This document shows, piece by piece, positions 8,040 through 11,676 of a DNA stretch of 11,676 nucleotides. The stretch is from Anaerolineales bacterium (GTDB lineage Bacteria > Chloroflexota > Anaerolineae > Anaerolineales > Villigracilaceae). Position numbers and translations under genes: made by a program. Location: NCBI GenBank assembly GCA_028689195.1, contig JAQTWR010000051.1, forward strand, positions 1-11,676, read 5' to 3'. Below the pieces are notes generated by a model. That model was not told the DNA's origin and did not search any database. It worked only from the letters and a program-made list of their open reading frames with translations. Position 1 is the stretch's first letter; the number at the start of each line of letters is the position of its first letter.

Positions 8040-8192
8040 TTAGGAAGCGCTCTCTTCATCAGAAGCGTTTTCTTCATCTTTAGGATCGGTCTGCATCTCG
8101 CTTAAATCCCAGCCTGCGGGAAACATGGGCGCTTGGGGATAAGGGTCGAAAGATTGAAATTCATAATTAGCGTTTTCATTTTGAGTGGTCAT
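8040..8192 (-). CDS. Acidic 50-residue small protein between leuA and leuC, unknown function
   Basis: A short ORF of 50 codons plus TAA. The start is well supported: AAAGGAGA (8198-8205) puts GGAG six bases before the ATG, one of the best ribosome-binding sites in the window. The product begins MTTQNENANYEFQSFDPYPQ. It has a Pro/aromatic middle (FDPYPQAPMFPAGWDLSEM, residues 15-33) and a very acidic tail (about 36-50). I count 12 Asp/Glu, one Lys and no Arg, so it is strongly negative and probably mostly disordered. There is no signal peptide, membrane segment, Cys or run of Leu/Ile/Val codons, so it is not a classical attenuation leader peptide. It sits on the coding strand between leuA and leuC, 22 bases before leuC, which lacks its own Shine-Dalgarno. 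Translation is likely; function is unknown. Confidence 0.62.
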   Translation of the reverse strand: MTTQNENANYEFQSFDPYPQAPMFPAGWDLSEMQTDPKDEENASDEESAS

Positions 8193-8197
8193 GGTTT

Positions 8198-8205
8198 TCT
8201 CCTTT
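8198..8205 (-). promoter_or_regulatory. Strong Shine-Dalgarno site of the 50-residue ORF
   Basis: On the minus strand this reads AAAGGAGA, with GGAG six bases before the ATG at 8192. It closely resembles the site of the DUF4332-like gene (623-630). It decides in favour of translation of a short ORF that length filters would drop. A nested palindrome (8214-8297) lies just upstream on the transcript. Confidence 0.7.
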
Positions 8206-8213
8206 AGCATTTA

Positions 8214-8297
8214 CGTCATTGCGAAGAGCGGAACGACGAAGCAATCTCCGTGTTGGTGAGGATTGCTTCGGGCTAGCGCCCTCGCAATGACATGACG
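8214..8297. repeat. Nested inverted-repeat element, copy 2 (leuA-small ORF spacer)
   Basis: GTCATTGCGA (8215-8224) and TCGCAATGAC (8282-8291) are the outer arms. GAAGCAATCTCC and GGATTGCTTCG form the inner pair, the same motifs in the same order as copies at 4271 and 11052. The right end carries an extra CATGACG-like duplication of the terminus. It occupies almost the whole spacer between the leuA stop (8300) and the ribosome-binding site of the small ORF. Confidence 0.8.
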
Positions 8298-8299
8298 AA

Positions 8300-9928
8300 T
8301 CACCCCAACATCACGCCGAAGTCGTTGGAAATTTTTTCGTTTCCTTCGGTCTGCGCGATAATGAGTTTATTCAGCGCGTTGATGTATGCCTTCGCGCTGG
8401 CGACGATGATGTCCGAATCCGCGCCGTGACCGCCATACACGCGGATGTACTCCACTTCGCGCTGCGCGTCCATCGTGGTGGAACTGCTGTCGCTTTGAAT
8501 GCGGACGGTCACTTCGCCGAGCGCGTCAATGCCTTCGGTGATGGCGTGGATGTTGAACTCCAGCAAAGTGCATGGCACATTGACGATTTGATCAATCGCT
8601 TTGTACGTCGCGTCTACGGGACCCGTGCCAATGGACGCGACGGTATGAATCATTCCGTCGGGTCCGCGCAGGCGAACCGTGGCGGTGGGCATTCCCATCG
8701 TGCCGCTGGTCACTTGCATTCCGTTGAGTAGGTATACATCGCGCGGTTTATAGAATTCGTCCGCGATCACGGCTTCGAGATCGAGATCGGTGATGACCTT
8801 TTTACGGTCCGCCAATTCCTTGAAGCGCGTGAACGCCTTATCGAGTTCCACGTCATCAAGCGAGTGACCCATTTCGGCGAGACGGTTTCGCAGCGCGGCG
8901 CGTCCCGAATGTTTGCCCATCACCAACTGAGTTTGATTCACGCCGACGTCTTCGGGGCGCATAATTTCATAAGTGGTTTGGTGTTTCAACATGCCGTCCT
9001 GATGAATGCCCGCCTCGTGCGCGAACGCATTCGCGCCGACAATCGCCTTGTTGGGCTGCACCACCATGCCCGTGTAATTGCTGACGAGTTTGCTCATACG
9101 CGAAAGTTGCTGCGTTTCGATTCCCGTTTCCAAACCAAACACGGGATGACGCGTCTTCAACGCCATGACGACTTCTTCAAGCGATGTGTTGCCCGCGCGC
9201 TCGCCGATTCCGTTGATGGTCACTTCGGCTTGGCGCGCGCCCGCTTGAATTCCCGCCAGCGCGTTTGCGGTGGCGAGTCCCAAGTCATCGTGAGTATGGA
9301 CAGAAATCGTAATGCCTTCGTGCATTCCGGGCGTGTTCTTAATGATGCCGTCAATCAATTTATAAAATTCATCGGGCGTGGTGTATCCAACCGTATCGGG
9401 AATATTCAAAGTGGTCGCGCCAGATTTGATGGCTTCGCCCAGCACGATATACAAAAATTCCGGCTCGGAACGTCCCGCGTCTTCGGGCGAAAATTCAATA
9501 TCATCGCACAGACTCTTCGCGTACGCGACCATTTCCGAAACGCGCTGCACCACTTCTTCGGGATCCATCTTCAACTTGTGTTTCATGTGAATCGGCGAAG
9601 TGGCGAGGAAGGTGTGAATACGCGGTTTCTTCGCGCCTTTGACCGCCTCCCATGCTTTATCTATATCGGTTTTATTCGCGCGCGCGAGTCCCGCGATGGA
9701 GGGAACTTTCGCATCGGGACTGGACGGGTTGCCGACTTCGTTCGCGATTCTTCTCACCGCTTCAAGATCGTCGGGCGACGCGGCGGGGAATCCCGCTTCG
9801 ATAATATCCACGCCCAGCCGCGCGAGATTGTGCGCGACTTCCAACTTCTCGGCAGAGGTCATCGTGGCGCCGGGAGATTGCTCGCCGTCGCGTAGGGTGG
9901 TGTCGAATATTTTTACGTAATTACTCAT
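8300..9928 (-). CDS. leuA: 2-isopropylmalate synthase
   Basis: Condenses 2-oxoisovalerate with acetyl-CoA to form 2-isopropylmalate, the committed step of leucine synthesis and the usual target of leucine feedback inhibition. The product is 542 residues, slightly longer than the common ~520-residue type. The TIM-barrel domain shows [12 protein letters not shown] (9-20) with the catalytic Arg13 and metal Asp14, [12 protein letters not shown] (43-54), the HTHDDLG metal block (211-217), NGIGERAGN (239-247), and [11 protein letters not shown] (302-312). GKHSGR (338-343) lies in the linker subdomain. A complete C-terminal LeuA allosteric domain follows (about 392-530), so feedback control by leucine is likely. 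AGGAGA ending four bases before the ATG supports the start. It follows ilvC by 40 bases. Confidence 0.97.
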   Translation of the reverse strand: MSNYVKIFDTTLRDGEQSPGATMTSAEKLEVAHNLARLGVDIIEAGFPAASPDDLEAVRRIANEVGNPSSPDAKVPSIAGLARANKTDIDKAWEAVKGAKKPRIHTFLATSPIHMKHKLKMDPEEVVQRVSEMVAYAKSLCDDIEFSPEDAGRSEPEFLYIVLGEAIKSGATTLNIPDTVGYTTPDEFYKLIDGIIKNTPGMHEGITISVHTHDDLGLATANALAGIQAGARQAEVTINGIGERAGNTSLEEVVMALKTRHPVFGLETGIETQQLSRMSKLVSNYTGMVVQPNKAIVGANAFAHEAGIHQDGMLKHQTTYEIMRPEDVGVNQTQLVMGKHSGRAALRNRLAEMGHSLDDVELDKAFTRFKELADRKKVITDLDLEAVIADEFYKPRDVYLLNGMQVTSGTMGMPTATVRLRGPDGMIHTVASIGTGPVDATYKAIDQIVNVPCTLLEFNIHAITEGIDALGEVTVRIQSDSSSTTMDAQREVEYIRVYGGHGADSDIIVASAKAYINALNKLIIAQTEGNEKISNDFGVMLG

Positions 9929-9937
9929 TCAGTCTCC

Positions 9938-9959
9938 TAGTCTTCTGGTCTGCTAGTCA
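9938..9959. repeat. CTAGTC-type short repeat (ilvC-leuA spacer)
   Basis: CTAGTC occurs at 9938-9943 and again at 9953-9958, separated by TTCTGGTCTG. The stretch is partly self-complementary through its CTAG cores. It fills most of the 40-base ilvC-leuA spacer and abuts the leuA ribosome-binding site. It is weaker than the other spacer repeats and may be chance. Confidence 0.4.
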
Positions 9960-9968
9960 ACTACCCGG

Positions 9969-11021
9969 CTACTTTTTCCAATTCTCAGGACGTAACGATC
10001 TCACCGCCGCGCCCGCGCGCCACATTTCGGAATTATGGAAAGCGGCGAGTTCCTCTTCCAACTTTTCGCGGTAATCGGCGCGGCTGTTCGCTTCGAGTGT
10101 GATGCGCGCTTCGTTGCCCGTGACCACAGATTCGTATAGCGCGTCAAACACCGGAGCCACCGCATCGCGGAAACGCGGATGCCAATCAAGCGCGCCGCGC
10201 TGCGCGGTAGTGGAGCAGTTGGCGTACATGAAGTCCATGCCGTTCTCGCCCACGAGTCGAATCAGCGATTGAGTCAATTCTTCAACAGTTTCGTTGAACG
10301 CTTCGCTCGGAGAATGTCCATGCTTGCGAAGGACGTTGTACTGCGCTTCCATCACGCCAGACAACGCGCCGATGAGAATGCCGCGCTCGCCGGTGAGGTC
10401 GCTGTACACTTCGTTCTTGAAAGTGGTCGGGAATAAATATCCCGCGCCGATGGCGATGCCCAAGGCAATAGCGCGTTCGTTGGCGCGTCCCGTGTGATCT
10501 TGATGCACCGCAAAGCTCGCGTTGATTCCGCTGCCCGCGAGGAAGTTGCGGCGCACGCTCGTCCCCGAACCCTTCGGCGCGACGAGAGCCACATCCACAT
10601 GCGGCGGAGGAATGACGCCCGTATCGTCTTTGAAGGTGACGGAAAATCCATGCGAGAAATACAGCATGTCGTTTTCATTCAAACATTCGACAATCTTGCT
10701 CCACTGGCTGCGCTGACCTGCGTCGGATAAAAGATATTGAATCACCGTTCCTTTTTCAGCGGCTTCTTCAACTTCAAATAAAGTTTTGCCTTCGACCCAG
10801 CCGTCGGCAATTGCCTTGTCCCAGTTTTTTGTGCCTTTGCGCTGACCGACGATGACGTTGATTCCGTTATCGCGCATGTTCATCGCCTGCGCGGGACCTT
10901 GCACGCCGTAACCGATGACCGCCACAACTTCATTCTTCAAAACTTCGCGCGCCTTTTCCAAAGGAAATTCTTCGCGCGTTACCACTTCTTCTTCCGTACC
11001 GCCAAAATTAATTTTTGCCAT
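9969..11021 (-). CDS. ilvC: Ketol-acid reductoisomerase, Ilv5/Bacteroidota-like type
   Basis: Converts 2-acetolactate and 2-aceto-2-hydroxybutyrate to the dihydroxy acids of the Val/Leu and Ile routes, using NAD(P)H and Mg2+. The product is 350 residues. The start at 11021 is chosen because AGGAGA (11031-11036) lies nine bases upstream; the frame stays open to 11090 but that extension runs into a palindromic repeat. The N-terminal Rossmann domain (about 10-195) shows GYGVQG (37-42), a QRKGTKNW cofactor loop (60-67) whose Arg/Lys suggest NADPH, FSHGF (122-126) and APKGSG (148-153). The knotted C-terminal domain supplies metal ligands Asp208 and Glu212 in SDLTGERG, Glu244 and Glu248 in FNETVEE, and Ser270 in NCSTTAQRG. 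The INFGGTE start, FNETVEELTQSL and ending LRPEN recall yeast Ilv5 and Bacteroidota enzymes rather than common short bacterial ones. Confidence 0.95.
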   Translation of the reverse strand: MAKINFGGTEEEVVTREEFPLEKAREVLKNEVVAVIGYGVQGPAQAMNMRDNGINVIVGQRKGTKNWDKAIADGWVEGKTLFEVEEAAEKGTVIQYLLSDAGQRSQWSKIVECLNENDMLYFSHGFSVTFKDDTGVIPPPHVDVALVAPKGSGTSVRRNFLAGSGINASFAVHQDHTGRANERAIALGIAIGAGYLFPTTFKNEVYSDLTGERGILIGALSGVMEAQYNVLRKHGHSPSEAFNETVEELTQSLIRLVGENGMDFMYANCSTTAQRGALDWHPRFRDAVAPVFDALYESVVTGNEARITLEANSRADYREKLEEELAAFHNSEMWRAGAAVRSLRPENWKK

Positions 11022-11051
11022 GATTGAAATTCTCCTGTTTATCATTATTTT

Positions 11052-11144
11052 CGTCATTGCGAGGGCGCTTTTGTTCTTCGCCCGAAGCAATCTCCAACTT
11101 AATCATAAGATTGCTTCGCTCGCTAACGCTCGCTCGCAATGACG
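11052..11144. repeat. Nested inverted-repeat element, copy 3 (ilvN-ilvC spacer)
   Basis: CGTCATTGCGAG (11052-11063) and CTCGCAATGACG (11133-11144) are perfect 12-bp outer arms. CGAAGCAATCT and AGATTGCTTCG (ending 11118) form the inner pair. It is 93 bp long, with the same architecture as the copies at 4271 and 8214. ATTATTT lies one base outside each end (11044-11050 and 11146-11152), which could be a target-site duplication but is AT-rich and may be chance. Confidence 0.85.
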
Positions 11145-11154
11145 GATTATTTAA

Positions 11155-11676
11155 CTACGGCGTCATTTCCGCCAAATCCGACACATCATCAATTCGAGCA
11201 CCTGTGCCAGAGACGCGGCGCACGCCGTCGTTGACTCCACGCGTCATGGAAACCTGTCCCGTGCGAACCATTTCCACGATGCCAATCGGGCGCAGCAATT
11301 CGATCATCCCTTCGATCTTATCTTCCGTGCCTGTGATTTCGACAATCAAAGAATCGAAAGCCACATCCACGATGCGCGCGCGGAAAATTTCCGCAAGCCC
11401 GTTCACTTCCGCGCGTTTTTCGGGTTCGACCTTGACCTTGATGAGCGCGAGGTCGCGCGTCACGGAAGGCTGACGGGTGACGTCCTGCACGTCAATCACG
11501 TTGACGAGTTTGTATAAATTCGCTTCGATCTTATGCGCGTCTATATCGCAGTTGGGACAATCCACCACCACGGTCATGCGCGAGACTTCGGGGTTTTCCG
11601 TGCGCCCCACCGCCAGCGACTCGATATTGAAATTGCGACGGCGGAATAAAGACGCGACTCTATTCAACACGCCGGG
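11155..11676 (-). CDS. ilvN: Acetolactate synthase small (regulatory) subunit, 5' end outside window
   Basis: The regulatory subunit of acetohydroxyacid synthase, which binds the catalytic IlvB subunit and mediates feedback inhibition by valine or other branched-chain amino acids. The 173 visible residues begin PGVLNRVASLFRRRNFNIES, which in family members lies about a dozen residues after the true start, so the gene continues past base 11676; the in-frame GTG at 11670 is an internal Val codon. The first ACT domain covers roughly the first 70 visible residues, with the NIESL segment typical of the effector-binding region. The second, C-terminal ACT-like domain covers about 80-160 (RDLALIKVKV onward, with the conserved GIVEMVRTG). 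An unusual DCPNC sequence lies between the ACT strand and last helix. ilvB is presumably next upstream. The symbol ilvH is equally valid. Confidence 0.93.
   Translation of the reverse strand, partial: PGVLNRVASLFRRRNFNIESLAVGRTENPEVSRMTVVVDCPNCDIDAHKIEANLYKLVNVIDVQDVTRQPSVTRDLALIKVKVEPEKRAEVNGLAEIFRARIVDVAFDSLIVEITGTEDKIEGMIELLRPIGIVEMVRTGQVSMTRGVNDGVRRVSGTGARIDDVSDLAEMTP

Noticed and set aside
8864..9895. 343-codon plus-strand open frame opposite leuA
   Set aside because: It lies wholly inside leuA on the other strand, is rich in Arg and His as expected from the complement of GC-biased codons, and has no Shine-Dalgarno or family motif.
4271..11144. The repeated CGTCATTGCGAG elements as a CRISPR array
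   Set aside because: The copies are kilobases apart, separated by genes, and are internally palindromic with variable interiors; there is no regular repeat-spacer spacing and no cas gene.
11022..11154. T-box, leucine leader peptide or other attenuator before ilvC
   Set aside because: The spacer is accounted for by the nested palindrome; there is no T-box signature and no short ORF with Leu/Ile/Val codon runs. Any attenuator would be expected upstream of the first gene, outside the window.

Overview
The window is mainly a branched-chain amino acid (Leu/Ile/Val) biosynthesis gene cluster on the minus strand, reading from the right edge towards about 2.2 kb. In transcription order it holds ilvN (cut by the right edge), ilvC, leuA, a 50-residue unnamed small ORF, leuC, leuD, cimA, leuB and ilvE. 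A lipoprotein gene of unknown function follows on the same strand. Two plus-strand genes lie at the left: the 3' end of a membrane-protein gene, and a small DUF4332-like helix-hairpin-helix protein with its own promoter. The DUF4332-like gene and the lipoprotein gene converge on a shared bidirectional terminator.

Organism: bacterial, most likely Chloroflexota, class Anaerolineae. This is inference. It rests on the CGCG/GCGC-rich coding style at moderate GC, the lipoprotein's low-complexity stretch just after its lipobox (TAIAQTQQAQALAQAT), the DUF4332-type protein, and short palindromic repeats in the gene spacers. No 16S or other marker is present to settle it.

How the genes work together: IlvN is the regulatory subunit of acetohydroxyacid synthase; the catalytic subunit is presumably just beyond the right edge. 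IlvC performs the next step towards valine and isoleucine. LeuA opens the leucine branch from 2-oxoisovalerate, and CimA opens a threonine-independent isoleucine branch from pyruvate. LeuC, LeuD and LeuB can serve both branches, giving 2-oxoisocaproate from isopropylmalate or 2-oxobutyrate from citramalate. IlvE does the final transamination. No ilvD (dihydroxyacid dehydratase) or ilvB is visible.

Non-coding content: almost every spacer of the cluster carries a small inverted repeat. Three spacers hold copies of one 84-94 bp nested-palindrome element (4271-4364, 8214-8297, 11052-11144). The others hold unrelated short palindromes. The enzymes are textbook. The items most worth a second look are the unannotated acidic 50-residue ORF between leuA and leuC, the repeat-filled spacers, the lack of a Shine-Dalgarno at leuC and cimA where the same 10-mer precedes both starts, and an IlvC that resembles the yeast Ilv5/Bacteroidota type. 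I saw no CRISPR array, tRNA, rRNA, transposase, phage gene or defence system.
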